64,000 nucleotides of DNA. It comes from Luteolibacter sp. LG18. Lineage in GTDB: Bacteria; Verrucomicrobiota; Verrucomicrobiia; Verrucomicrobiales; Akkermansiaceae. Where the stretch lies: assembly GCF_036322585.1 (NCBI RefSeq), contig NZ_AP024600.1, positions 4,898,001-4,962,000 of the forward strand, in the 5' to 3' direction. Below, one piece after another: positions 8,618 to 17,132 of the stretch; position 1 is the first letter of the stretch, and the number at the start of each line of letters is the position of its first letter. The position numbers and the translations under genes were made by a program. The notes under the pieces were generated by a model, which was not told the origin of the DNA, made no database searches, and saw only the letters and a program-made list of their open reading frames with translations.

Positions 8618-9061
8618 ATGAGCTTGGAAACCCGCATGCTCGGTCCCGAGGACAGCCTGGCCGCCACCGGCCTGCTGGCGCACCTCAATCCGGACCTGCC
8701 CACCGCCACCCTCCGCGAGAGATTCGAAACCATTCTCCGCGAGCATCCGCACTACCACCCCTTCGGCGCGTTCAAGGAGGGCAAGCTCGTCGGCCTCGCC
8801 GGTGTCTGGATCGCCACCAAAGTGTGGTGCGGCCGATACCTCGAACTGGACAACATCGTCGTCCACCCGCTCCACCGCTCGGAGGGCATCGGCTCCGTCC
8901 TGATCAAGGAAATCGAGGCCCTCGGACGGGAAAGAAACTGTAATCTTCTCGTGCTTGACAGTTATACTTCCAATTATTCATCCCATCGACTGTATCATCG
9001 CCTGGGATTCGAGATCTGGGGCTTCCATTTCGTGAAGCCGCTTGCCGAGCACGGCCATTGA
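8618..9061 (+). CDS. GNAT family N-acetyltransferase
   Basis: The 147-residue protein has the GNAT fold: a beta-strand pair with L-V-G-L-A-G-V-W, the acetyl-CoA pyrophosphate-binding segment H-R-S-E-G-I-G-S-V-L-I, and the C-terminal Y-H-R-L-G-F-E segment. The substrate is unknown. The ATG at 8618 is preferred to a GTG at 8606. It lies between the GpgS and GT-B glycosyltransferase genes on the same strand, so it may modify a sugar or glycerate conjugate, or protect proteins in the same stress response. That link rests on position alone. Confidence 0.82.
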   Translation: MSLETRMLGPEDSLAATGLLAHLNPDLPTATLRERFETILREHPHYHPFGAFKEGKLVGLAGVWIATKVWCGRYLELDNIVVHPLHRSEGIGSVLIKEIEALGRERNCNLLVLDSYTSNYSSHRLYHRLGFEIWGFHFVKPLAEHGH

Positions 9062-9086
9062 TCCACCTCCGCCTACAACTTTCCCC

Positions 9087-10544
9087 ATGTCCGTCGTCCT
9101 CGTCCACTATCATCTCTCGCCGGGTGGCGTCACCCGCGTGATCGAAAGCGCCTCGCGCTGCCTCACCGCCGCCGGCGTCCCGCACGTGATCCTCACCGGC
9201 GCGCCGCCGCCGACCGTCACCGACCTCCCCGTCCACGTCATCGAGGGCCTCGGCTATCTCAATGACGTCGCCAGCCACACGCCGCTGCGCCTCGTCCACG
9301 CGATGCGCGCCACCGTTCAGGACGCCATCGGACTGGGCCCCCACGTCTGGCATTTCCACAACCACTCGCTGGGCCTGAACCTGCTGATGGACGAGGTGGT
9401 CAGCACCCTCGCCGAGGCCGGCGAAAAACTGGTGCTCCAGATCCACGACCTGGCCGAGGACGGCCGCCCGAAGAACTACCCGGTGATCGCGGAGTCCGAG
9501 ACCCTCTACCCGCTGGCCCCGCAGATCCGCTACGCCTTCCTCAATTCCCGCGACCGCACGTGGTTCCACCACGCCGGGCTGCCGCTGGAGCGCTCGATGG
9601 TGCTGCCGAACCCGATCAGCGCCCCGGCCACCCCGGATGGAGCCCCCGCCGCCGGCACCCCGGCCCGCGTGCTCTATCCGGTGCGCGGCATCCGCCGGAA
9701 AAACCTCGGTGAAGTCTTCCTGCTCGCCGCGATCTCGCCGCCGGACACCCGTTACGCCGTCACGCTCGCCCCGGTCCACGCGCGCTGGAAACCCTACTTC
9801 GACGATTGGTTCGCCTTCGCCTCCGATTCCGGCCTGCCCGTGGATCTGGCGGTGGTCGACCGCATCGCACCCCACCCCGGGGCCAGCAGCTCCTTCGAAT
9901 CCTGGCTCGGCCAGGCCACCCACCTCGTCACGACCTCCGTGGCGGAGGGCTTCGGCCTCGGGTTCCTGGAATCCGCCGCGCTCGGCAAGCCGCTGCTCGG
10001 CCGCAACCTGCCGATGGTCACCCAGGACTACGCCGCCGCGGGCATCACCGCCGGTCGCCTCTACGACCGCATCCTCGTCCCGATCCCGTGGGTGGGCCTC
10101 GAAACCCTGCGCCAGCACCTCACCCGCTACCTCCAGGACGTGCTCGATGCCTACGGCAAGCCACTCCACAATTCCTGCGTCGATCGCGTGTTCGATGCCA
10201 TCCGGTTCCGCGGCTACCTCGATTTCGGCAACCTGCCGGAGGACCTCCAGCGCCAGGTGATCCACCGCCTGATGGCCGGCGGCGACCGCGACGCCCTGCA
10301 GGTCGAGATCGGCGGCACGGTCAAACCGCTCGCCCCGTGGCTGGAGGAAACCCTCTCCCACCGCGAACCCACCGCCACCCCGGACCAGCTCGCGCAATAC
10401 TCGCCCGATGCCTACCGGGAGCGCCTGGTCGCCCTCTATTCGGAATTGGAAGCCACCCAGCCCGGTGCTCCCACCTTCCTGCCGAAGCACCTGGTACTCG
10501 ATGAGTATCTGAGACCGGAGAACTTCAATTTCCTGCTCACCTGA
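9087..10544 (+). CDS. GT-B glycosyltransferase (GT4-like)
   Basis: The 485-residue protein begins with the GT-B N-terminal strand and glycine loop (V-H-Y-H-L-S-P-G-G-V-T-R-V) and carries the retaining GT4-type E-x7-E motif (E-G-F-G-L-G-F-L-E) in the C-terminal Rossmann half. A C-terminal extension of roughly 120 residues lies beyond the catalytic core. Next to gpgS it could extend glucosylglycerate or its phosphate into a disaccharide solute, but substrate and product cannot be read from sequence. Its stop is one base before the next start. Confidence 0.75.
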   Translation: MSVVLVHYHLSPGGVTRVIESASRCLTAAGVPHVILTGAPPPTVTDLPVHVIEGLGYLNDVASHTPLRLVHAMRATVQDAIGLGPHVWHFHNHSLGLNLLMDEVVSTLAEAGEKLVLQIHDLAEDGRPKNYPVIAESETLYPLAPQIRYAFLNSRDRTWFHHAGLPLERSMVLPNPISAPATPDGAPAAGTPARVLYPVRGIRRKNLGEVFLLAAISPPDTRYAVTLAPVHARWKPYFDDWFAFASDSGLPVDLAVVDRIAPHPGASSSFESWLGQATHLVTTSVAEGFGLGFLESAALGKPLLGRNLPMVTQDYAAAGITAGRLYDRILVPIPWVGLETLRQHLTRYLQDVLDAYGKPLHNSCVDRVFDAIRFRGYLDFGNLPEDLQRQVIHRLMAGGDRDALQVEIGGTVKPLAPWLEETLSHREPTATPDQLAQYSPDAYRERLVALYSELEATQPGAPTFLPKHLVLDEYLRPENFNFLLT

Positions 10545-10545
10545 G

Positions 10546-11292
10546 ATGCGGCGGACACCCGCCTTCATCCCGTCCGGAATACCACCGCGCTTGAACGCCC
10601 TGCCGGGCATCAAGGCGGTGGTGTTCGACGTTTACGGCACCCTGTTGCTGGGCGGTGGGCCGGTGCACCCCGATCCGGAAGCCGATGAAGCGCTGGCCGT
10701 GTTCCTCTCCACACACGGACTCCCCTTCACCGGCTCCATCACCACGGCCCTGGCGGATGCGGTCAAACGATCGCACGCGGCCTCGGCCGCCACGTTTCCC
10801 GAGGTCGATCTCCACGCCCTCTGGTCCGAAGTGCTCCAGCGGGACATCGACTCCCCAGTGTTCATCGCCCTGGAGGACATCCGCCAGCCGGTAGCGCTGA
10901 TGCCTCATGCCAGCGAGACCTTGTCGGCACTCTCCCACCTGCCGCTTGGCCTGATTTCGAACGCGCAGGCCAATACCCTTCCCGTGCTGGAACGGCTAAC
11001 CGGTCTCCAGCCGTTCGAGGACGACCTCTGCATACTCTCCCACCGCCACGGTGAGGCGAAGCCCTCGCCCGCTCTCTTCGATTCCCTCGCTGCAGCTCTC
11101 GCCCTACGGGGCATCGCCCCATCGGAAACCGTCATCGTCGGAAACGATCCCCGCCACGACATCGTTCCCGCCCGAGCGCGTGGCTTCCGAACCGCGCTGA
11201 CCGTGGCGGACCGGGATTCCCTTCGAGACGGCGGCACCGATGCAGCGGATGCCGTCATCGCCGACCTGCGGCAGCTCATCTCCCTAATGTAA
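10546..11292 (+). CDS. HAD-superfamily hydrolase
   Basis: The 248-residue HAD-IA type phosphatase has motif I F-D28-V-Y-G-T with Tyr at the second acidic position, as in haloacid-dehalogenase-like members, motif II L-I-S-N, motif III lysine in E-A-K-P-S-P and motif IV G-N-D-P-R-H-D. A helical cap lies between motifs I and II. It begins one base after the glycosyltransferase stop, so co-translation is likely. It is a candidate for the phosphatase step of a glucosylglycerate-type pathway, though HAD specificity cannot be predicted from these motifs. Confidence 0.8.
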   Translation: MRRTPAFIPSGIPPRLNALPGIKAVVFDVYGTLLLGGGPVHPDPEADEALAVFLSTHGLPFTGSITTALADAVKRSHAASAATFPEVDLHALWSEVLQRDIDSPVFIALEDIRQPVALMPHASETLSALSHLPLGLISNAQANTLPVLERLTGLQPFEDDLCILSHRHGEAKPSPALFDSLAAALALRGIAPSETVIVGNDPRHDIVPARARGFRTALTVADRDSLRDGGTDAADAVIADLRQLISLM

Positions 11293-11419
11293 TCGAAAGC
11301 TCTGCTTTCGAATCGTCTCCGCCAGCTCCAGTTGGCGGTGGAGGTCAGGCCAAACGATCTCGCCCCTCAAAGAGGGAAAGCCGGAGCTTCCCCCTACATT
11401 CTGAAAGCGGAGCTTTCAG
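11293..11419. repeat. REP-doublet-like element (REPIN candidate), family 1
   Basis: A 19-base hairpin at 11293-11311 (tcgaaagc-tct-gctttcga) and one in inverted orientation at 11401-11419 bracket the element. The second, read on the - strand, is ctgaaagc-tcc-gctttcag. The two outer base pairs of the stems differ by compensatory changes. Tetranucleotides GTAA and GTGG directly precede the two hairpins. A further - strand hairpin led by GTAG lies at 11374-11397, and an 18-base hairpin with one G-U pair at 11320-11337. The element abuts the stop codon of the HAD gene. Confidence 0.6.
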
Positions 11420-11445
11420 CCACATCCGAATCCCCGAAACGCAAA

Positions 11446-11467
11446 AAGCCCGCCTTTCGGCGGGCTT
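11446..11467 (-). terminator. intrinsic terminator of the first tRNA-Asp gene
   Basis: On the - strand a nine-base stem (aagcccgcc / ggcgggctt) with a GAAA tetraloop is followed by TTT beyond the stem, 17 bases downstream of the tRNA 3' end. Confidence 0.8.
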
Positions 11468-11483
11468 GTTTGTTCGATCGGAA

Positions 11484-11560
11484 TGGCGGAGCGGACGGGG
11501 CTCGAACCCGCGACCTCCAACGTGACAGGCTGGCGCTCTAACCAACTGAGCTACCGCTCC
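11484..11560 (-). tRNA. tRNA-Asp (GTC), copy 1
   Basis: The 77-base gene with encoded CCA folds as a standard cloverleaf. The acceptor stem is GGAGCGG/CCGCTCC with discriminator G, the D-arm contains AGCTCAGTTGGTTAGAGC, the anticodon loop is CTGTCAC (anticodon GTC) and the T-arm contains GGTTCGAGCC. The anticodon makes this aspartate. A second copy with the same sequence lies about 140 bases upstream on the same strand. Confidence 0.95.
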
Positions 11561-11654
11561 AAGGCCTTCCGTTCGGACGGGCGGAAACTAGTACGCCGCC
11601 ACGCCGTGTGCAACCCATAAAATCACGAAGTACGAGATTTATCGTAGAAACAAG

Positions 11655-11679
11655 AAGGCCCGCCGTGATGGCGGGCCTT
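11655..11679 (-). terminator. intrinsic terminator of the second tRNA-Asp gene
   Basis: A ten-base stem (aaggcccgcc / ggcgggcctt) with a five-base loop lies 17 bases downstream of the tRNA. On the - strand it is followed by a T-rich tail (cttgtttc). The stem differs from that of copy 1, so the tRNA duplicates do not share an identical terminator. Confidence 0.75.
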
Positions 11680-11696
11680 GCTTTACTCGAACGGAC

Positions 11697-11773
11697 TGGC
11701 GGAGCGGACGGGGCTCGAACCCGCGACCTCCAACGTGACAGGCTGGCGCTCTAACCAACTGAGCTACCGCTCC
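11697..11773 (-). tRNA. tRNA-Asp (GTC), copy 2
   Basis: A 77-base gene with encoded CCA and the same sequence as copy 1 across the whole cloverleaf, including anticodon GTC. Each copy is followed by its own hairpin terminator, so they behave as two separate transcription units or as a processed pair. Confidence 0.95.
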
Positions 11774-11863
11774 AGAGCCGCCCGTTCGGGGTGCGCGGAA
11801 GCTATTGGGACCGGCCCCGCCGCGCAACCTGAAAATGACGGTTTTGTGATTTTTTTTCGCGGG

Positions 11864-12790
11864 TCAGGAGAGCGCTTCCACGGCAGCTTCCAAAGACGCC
11901 AGATCCTCAACGGAATACACCTTCGCGTCCTTGTCGATCTTCGCCACCAGGCCGGCGAGCACCTTGCCGGGCCCGATTTCCACGAAGGTGGTGTGGCCCT
12001 GGGAACGCAGGAGCTGGATCGATTCCGTCCAGCGGACCGAGCCCGTCACCTGCTTCTCCAGGTTCCCGCGGATCTCGTCCGGGCTGGAAACCACCGAGGC
12101 TCCGAAGTTGCAAACCACCGGCACGGCGGGCGACTGGATCGCCGCCCCGGCAAGCTCCGCGGCCAGCTTGTCCTGCGCGCTCTGCATCAGGCGGGAGTGG
12201 TAGGCACCGGCCACGTTCAGCTTGATCGCGCGGCGGATGCCGAAATCCTTCGCCTTCGCCACCACGGCGTCGATCCCAGCCACCGAGCCGGACAGCACGA
12301 TCTGGCCCGGCGCGTTCAGGTTCGCCACGTCGACATCGCACTCGGCCGCGAGCGCGCGGATCTGCTCCTCCTCACCGCCGATCAGGGCAGCCATCGAGCC
12401 TTCCGTGGCCTGGCAGGCTTCCTCCATGAACAGGCCGCGGCGCGCGACCAGCTTCAGGCCGTCCTCGAACGAGAACGTGCCCGCCGCCGCATGGGCGGTG
12501 AATTCACCGAGCGAGAGGCCCGCGGCCGCCACGATTTCCAGGTTCGGCACGCGATCCTTCAGCAGCGCCAGGCCGATCAGGCCGTGCAAATACAGCGCCG
12601 GCTGGCAGCGCGAGGTCTTGGTCAGTTCCTCCTCCGGCCCCTCGAACATCACTTCGGACAGCGGGAATCCCAGCGCGGCATCCGCCTTCACGACCAGCGA
12701 CCGGGCCGTGGCGGAGTTCTCGAACCAATCCTTGGCCATGCCCACTTTCTGGGCTCCCTGGCCGGAAAACAGCAGAACGATCTTGCTCAT
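11864..12790 (-). CDS. fabD: malonyl-CoA:ACP transacylase FabD
   Basis: The 308-residue cytosolic enzyme loads malonyl groups onto acyl carrier protein for fatty acid synthesis. The oxyanion-loop motif G-Q-G-A-Q is at 10-14, the nucleophile elbow reads G-L-S93-L-G-E (Leu where many homologues have His), and the catalytic histidine lies in V-A-G-A-Y-H-S near residue 200. Length matches the family (about 310). The ATG at 12790 gives the canonical M-S-K-I-V-L-L-F-S-G-Q-G start. The glycerate kinase gene ends 12 bases upstream. No other fatty acid genes are adjacent. Confidence 0.95.
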   Translation of the reverse strand: MSKIVLLFSGQGAQKVGMAKDWFENSATARSLVVKADAALGFPLSEVMFEGPEEELTKTSRCQPALYLHGLIGLALLKDRVPNLEIVAAAGLSLGEFTAHAAAGTFSFEDGLKLVARRGLFMEEACQATEGSMAALIGGEEEQIRALAAECDVDVANLNAPGQIVLSGSVAGIDAVVAKAKDFGIRRAIKLNVAGAYHSRLMQSAQDKLAAELAGAAIQSPAVPVVCNFGASVVSSPDEIRGNLEKQVTGSVRWTESIQLLRSQGHTTFVEIGPGKVLAGLVAKIDKDAKVYSVEDLASLEAAVEALS

Positions 12791-12802
12791 GTGGAGGGGG
12801 TT

Positions 12803-13912
12803 CTAAGCCCCAACCAACCCGCGAAGCAAGTGCGCAGCCTCCCGTGACCGGGACTCGAGCAGCTCCCCACCCCGCCGCATCGATTCCTCCACCGGCAGGC
12901 CGTAGCCCGCCAGATCGTACATCCCATCGAAGAACGGAGCCGCCACCGGCAGCGCCCGTCCCGCGAACGCCACCACCGGCTTGCCCAGCTCCCGGGCCAT
13001 TTTCGCGACCCCCGCCGGGCCCTTACCGCCCAAGGTTTGCTCGTCCAGCGAGCCCTCGCCGGTGATCACCAGGTCGGTCCCGGCCAGCCGCTCCTTCAGA
13101 CCAAGCGCGTCCGCCACCAGATCGAAGCCCGAAACCAGCCGCGCCCCGGCGAACCTCAGCAGGCCGAATCCCAGGCCACCCGCGGCCCCAGCCCCCGGCG
13201 TGACCGACTCCGCCTGTCCCCCGCTCACCGCGACCAACCGGGCCAGCACGCCATCGAGAAACGCCACGTCTTCCGGCGAAGCCCCCTTCTGGGGGCCAAA
13301 CACCGCCGAAGCCCCCCGCTCTCCAAGCAGCGGATGATCCACATCACAGGCCACCAGAATCTCCGGCAGCACGATCCGCCCAGCCCCGTCGACCGCGGCC
13401 AGACGTTCCAAATTCGCCGGAACCGGCACCAATTCGGCACCCTCCGCATCGAGAAAACGAACGCCCAGCGCCGCCGCCATGCCCGCGCCGCCGTCATTGG
13501 TTGCACTCCCGCCGAGCCCCACGAGCAGACGTGTCGCGCCGGAAACCTCCACCGCGTGCCGCATCAGCTCACCGGTGCCGAAGGTCGAGGTGATCCGCGG
13601 ATTCCGCTCGGCAGGCGTGATCCGCCACATCCCGCTGGCCTCCGCCATTTCGATCACCGCGGTCGGCACGCCCTGCACCTGGATCATCCCGTAGCTGCCG
13701 GTGATTTCTCGGCCCAGAGGGTCATGCACGAATGCCTCCACCTTCACGCCACCGAGCGCCGTCACCATGGCGTCCACGAAACCCTCGCCGCCATCCGCGA
13801 TCGGACAAAGTTCCGCCTCCACTCCGGCACCCAATCCGCGCTGGATCGCCTGGCACGCCTCGAGCGCGCTCAACGACCCCTTGAACTTGTCACAGGCGAT
13901 CACCACATGCAT
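12803..13912 (-). CDS. glxK: glycerate kinase (GarK/GlxK type)
   Basis: The 369-residue enzyme phosphorylates D-glycerate. The N-terminus M-H-V-V-I-A-C-D-K-F-K-G-S-L-S is the family signature, followed by P-I-A-D-G-G-E-G-F near residue 45, G-L-G-G-S-A-T-N-D-G-G-A-G near 120 and G-E-G-S-L-D-E-Q-T near 290. The ATG at 13912 is preferred over an upstream in-frame start because it begins exactly at the signature. Its product links glycerate to glycolysis, and it could recycle glycerate from the glucosylglycerate-type solute predicted nearby, although the two loci lie on opposite strands. Confidence 0.93.
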   Translation of the reverse strand: MHVVIACDKFKGSLSALEACQAIQRGLGAGVEAELCPIADGGEGFVDAMVTALGGVKVEAFVHDPLGREITGSYGMIQVQGVPTAVIEMAEASGMWRITPAERNPRITSTFGTGELMRHAVEVSGATRLLVGLGGSATNDGGAGMAAALGVRFLDAEGAELVPVPANLERLAAVDGAGRIVLPEILVACDVDHPLLGERGASAVFGPQKGASPEDVAFLDGVLARLVAVSGGQAESVTPGAGAAGGLGFGLLRFAGARLVSGFDLVADALGLKERLAGTDLVITGEGSLDEQTLGGKGPAGVAKMARELGKPVVAFAGRALPVAAPFFDGMYDLAGYGLPVEESMRRGGELLESRSREAAHLLRGLVGA

Positions 13913-13975
13913 GCCACAAACCTGTCGGCCTGCCCGGGTGGCGTGAAGCGCCAAGTTTTCCCGCGGCGCTGAAAA

Positions 13976-14857
13976 TCAGTGCCGCTTCACCGTCACCGGC
14001 TGGCTGCCACGCTCGTGCCCGCAGCTGAGCACGGTGTAGACCCGGAACGACGCCACCGTGGAAAGCTCCTCGAGATCCGATGCAACCTCGAACCGACATT
14101 CGCCACCCGCCGTCACCCGGCCCAGCGAACGTTCGTCCTCATTCTCATACTCCGCGCCCGCCATGCAGCGCACGTCGTAGTGGGAGAGCGCAGGATCGTG
14201 ACTGGGCTCCCATTCGATCCGGACATGGTTTCCCACCCAACCGGCCCGGGCTTCCACCGGCTCCGGATTCTGGCCGCGCGGCAGGTTCAGGACCGGCATC
14301 GTCTTCACCAGTTCGTGGTTCGCGGGAAGCACCTCCGGCAATTTCTCCCGGTAGATCTCGGCGAACGCATGCACCTGGTCGAGGTACTCGTCGCGATGCC
14401 CGCGCGCCGTGGTCAGCGCCCGGTCCGCCGCGGTGTGCGCCAGATGCATCAGCCGCCTCGCCGAAATATCCGTCACGAAATCCAAGCGGGTGTATTCCGT
14501 CGGCAGCAGAAAAGGCTCGCCCTTCAGATCGATCTCCTGCCACAGCGCCCGCGCATCCTCCGCATTACCGCAGATCTTCGCCATCGGCACCCGCTGGTTG
14601 AATTGCTCCAGACGCCGCGCCAGCACCGCGTCCTGGGCATGCAGGTCCTCGCTCTCCGCCGCACGGGTCACTCGCGCCTTCGCCACCGCAGCTTGCGCCA
14701 GCTCCAGGCGCGCGCGCAGGTCAACCAAGGCCGCCCGGTCGATCCGCCCCTGCAGCAGCAAGGGCCCGTTCACCCCCAGCGCCGCGTCCACGGCCGCCCA
14801 GTGGACGAGAAACTCGTCCGCAAGCGGCAGGAAGGAAACGGGACCGGTGAATGGCAT
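13976..14857 (-). CDS. unknown protein with C-terminal fibronectin-III-like domain
   Basis: This 293-residue protein is not recognised. The N-terminal two-thirds is helical and rich in Ala, Leu and Arg (coiled-coil-prone around residues 40-90). The last 90 residues look like a fibronectin type III sandwich, with V-R-I-E-W-E-P-S-H-D, an S-H-Y-D-V-R strand and a final F-R-V-Y-T-V strand. There is no signal peptide or membrane segment. The ATG at 14857 (M-P-F-T-G-P-V) is taken as start because upstream codons add an atypical hydrophobic stretch. It sits between the glycerate kinase and M13 peptidase genes without tight coupling to either. Confidence 0.6.
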   Translation of the reverse strand: MPFTGPVSFLPLADEFLVHWAAVDAALGVNGPLLLQGRIDRAALVDLRARLELAQAAVAKARVTRAAESEDLHAQDAVLARRLEQFNQRVPMAKICGNAEDARALWQEIDLKGEPFLLPTEYTRLDFVTDISARRLMHLAHTAADRALTTARGHRDEYLDQVHAFAEIYREKLPEVLPANHELVKTMPVLNLPRGQNPEPVEARAGWVGNHVRIEWEPSHDPALSHYDVRCMAGAEYENEDERSLGRVTAGGECRFEVASDLEELSTVASFRVYTVLSCGHERGSQPVTVKRH

Positions 14858-14980
14858 GGCCGAAATTAACCCGATCGCGGCCACCGAGTCAGAACAAAAA
14901 GCATGCCTAGTCCGCGATCGCGTGGGAACAGCCCCCGCCGCGCGGCAAAATCCGCACGGCGCGCTGTCGTTAGATTGAGG

Positions 14981-17011
14981 TCACCAGATCCGCACCCGGT
15001 CCTCAGGCTTCACGTAGAGCTTGTCACCGGGCTGGATGTCGAAGGCCTCGTACCAGGCATCGACGTTCCGCATCACCAGGTTCACCCGCGCCACCGCCGG
15101 CGAATGGGGATCGGTGTGGAGCTGCTTCACCAGCGCCTCCTTGCGGATCTTCTGACGCCATACCTGCGCCCAGCCGAGGAACACCCGCTGGTCGCCGGTC
15201 AGCCCGTCGAGCACCGGCGCGGGCTTGCCGCCGAGCGACGCCCGGTAAGCGGCCAGCGCAAGGTTGATCCCGCCCATGTCGCCGATGTTCTCGCCCATCG
15301 TCAGCTTGCCGTTGATCTTCTCCCCCGGCAGCACCTCCATCGATTCATACTGAGCGCCCAACTGTCGGGCCCGCTCATCGAACTTCGCGGCATCCTCCGC
15401 GGTCCACCAGTCCTTGAGCACGCCATCGCCATTCGACTTCCGCCCCTGGTCGTCAAAGCCGTGGCTGATCTCATGCCCGATCACGCCACCGATCCCGCCG
15501 TAGTTCACCGCCGGATCTGCATCTGGATCGAAGAACGGCGGTTGCAGGATCGCTGCGGGGAACACGATTTCGTTCATGGTCGCGTTGTAGTAAGCGTTCA
15601 CCCGTTGCGGCGGCATCCCCCATTCCTTCCGGTCCACCGTCTTGTCGAGCCGGTCGAGATCCCGCTTCCACTCGAAAAGTCCGGCGCGCCGGATGTTCCC
15701 GCACAGGTCATCTGGTTTCACCTCGTAGGCCGAATAGTCACGGAACTGATCCGGATAGCCGATCTTCACGCTCAGCTTCGCCAGCTTGTCCTGCGCCGCC
15801 TTCTTCGTCTCGTCGCCCATCCAATCGAGCTTGTCGATGCGAACTGCGAGCACCTTCCGCACGTTGGCCACCAGCTCCAGCATCTTCGCCTTGGATTCCG
15901 CCGGGAAATAGCGCGCCACGTAAACCTTCCCCACCTCCTCGCCGAGAGCCTCGTTTGTCGCCGCCACCGCCCGCTTCCACCGCGCCTGCTGCTCGGGCTG
16001 CCCCGCCAGCGTCTTCGCCCGGAACCCGAACTGGGCATCCACGAAGGGCTTCGAAAGATAAGCCGCCGCGGTATCCGCCACCCCGAATGCCGCCCACGCC
16101 TTGAGGACATCCAGCGGCGTCTCCGCGAACACCTTCGCCTTCTTCGGGAAGACCGGCTTGTCGCTGACCACCACCCGCTTCACTCCGGACAAACCGCATG
16201 TTTCCAGCACACCGCGGAAATCGTAACCCTCCGCCAATGCCGCCAACTCCTCGGGCGTCACCGGGTTGTAGGTCTTGTCGCGGTCCCGGAGTTCCGCCCG
16301 CTCCCAACTCACTTCCGCCAGCCGGGTTTCAAACGCCACCACCTCCTTCGCGCGCGCCTCCGCCTCCGGCCAGTCGATGAGCTTCAGCATCGTCACGACG
16401 TAGGCCTCGTACTTCGCTTTAATCTCCGCGAAGTTCTCCTTGAGATAGTAATCCTTGTCCGGGAGCCCGAGTCCTCCGGAACCGGCGGACACCCGATAAT
16501 GCTCAGGGTCTTTCGAATCGGGACCGATCCCCACGCCGAACAGGCCGCGATGGAAACCACCCGGCTTGGCCAGCACCGCGGCCAGCGCCTCGCGGGTCGC
16601 CACCGCCTTGACCTCGGCGAGGTCCACCTCGATCGGCTTCGCGCCCAGGCTATTCGCCTTCTCCTCGTCCAGGTAGGCCGCGTAAAAAGCCGCGATCTTC
16701 GCGGTGGCGGGCTCCGGCTTCTTCGCCGAACCCTCCAGGATATCCTTCACCCGCGCTTCCGACAGGATGCTCAACGCGTCGAAATTCCCGAACCGCACCC
16801 GGTCCGGCGGAATCTCCGTGCGCTCCACGAACTTCCCATTCGCATACTCGTAAAAGTCATCGCCCGGTTTCACCTCGGCATTACGGCCGGAGAGATCGAA
16901 GCCCCACGTCCCGAACCGCTGCGCGGCCGAAACCTCAGGCTCCGCCCACAACACCCCCGAGGCCAAGCAGGCCACGGACACCAAGCCAGAATACCGGAAG
17001 AAACCATTCAT
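14981..17011 (-). CDS. pepO: secreted M13 family zinc metallopeptidase (neprilysin/PepO-like)
   Basis: The 676-residue product begins with a signal peptide (about 22 residues, ending L-W-A-E). The M13 zinc site is intact: H513-E-I-S-H517 followed by G-F-D-D-Q-G-R, with the third ligand in G-E574-N-I-G-D-M-G-G. The N-terminal domain starts P-G-D-D-F-Y-E-Y-A-N-G-K and N-A-Y-Y-N-A-T-M-N-E lies before the active site, both family hallmarks. Length is normal for the family. These enzymes cleave short peptides in the periplasm or outside the cell. It lies 121 bases beyond the end of the Bat operon on the same strand. Confidence 0.93.
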   Translation of the reverse strand: MNGFFRYSGLVSVACLASGVLWAEPEVSAAQRFGTWGFDLSGRNAEVKPGDDFYEYANGKFVERTEIPPDRVRFGNFDALSILSEARVKDILEGSAKKPEPATAKIAAFYAAYLDEEKANSLGAKPIEVDLAEVKAVATREALAAVLAKPGGFHRGLFGVGIGPDSKDPEHYRVSAGSGGLGLPDKDYYLKENFAEIKAKYEAYVVTMLKLIDWPEAEARAKEVVAFETRLAEVSWERAELRDRDKTYNPVTPEELAALAEGYDFRGVLETCGLSGVKRVVVSDKPVFPKKAKVFAETPLDVLKAWAAFGVADTAAAYLSKPFVDAQFGFRAKTLAGQPEQQARWKRAVAATNEALGEEVGKVYVARYFPAESKAKMLELVANVRKVLAVRIDKLDWMGDETKKAAQDKLAKLSVKIGYPDQFRDYSAYEVKPDDLCGNIRRAGLFEWKRDLDRLDKTVDRKEWGMPPQRVNAYYNATMNEIVFPAAILQPPFFDPDADPAVNYGGIGGVIGHEISHGFDDQGRKSNGDGVLKDWWTAEDAAKFDERARQLGAQYESMEVLPGEKINGKLTMGENIGDMGGINLALAAYRASLGGKPAPVLDGLTGDQRVFLGWAQVWRQKIRKEALVKQLHTDPHSPAVARVNLVMRNVDAWYEAFDIQPGDKLYVKPEDRVRIW

Positions 17012-17132
17012 ATCGACAGAGCCACCCCAACACGCCCGCCGGACGGTGTCCAGAGAGCACACGACTGGATAAAGAAGACGCGCTCCGGCGCGATCCAGAC
17101 ACCGCGCCGAAGTGAACGAAAACAGGCAGACC

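Noticed and set aside
8904..10613. A 569-residue - strand frame across the glycosyltransferase gene
   Set aside because: It is Gly/Glu/Val-rich without motifs and lies opposite a gene with the GT-B signature.
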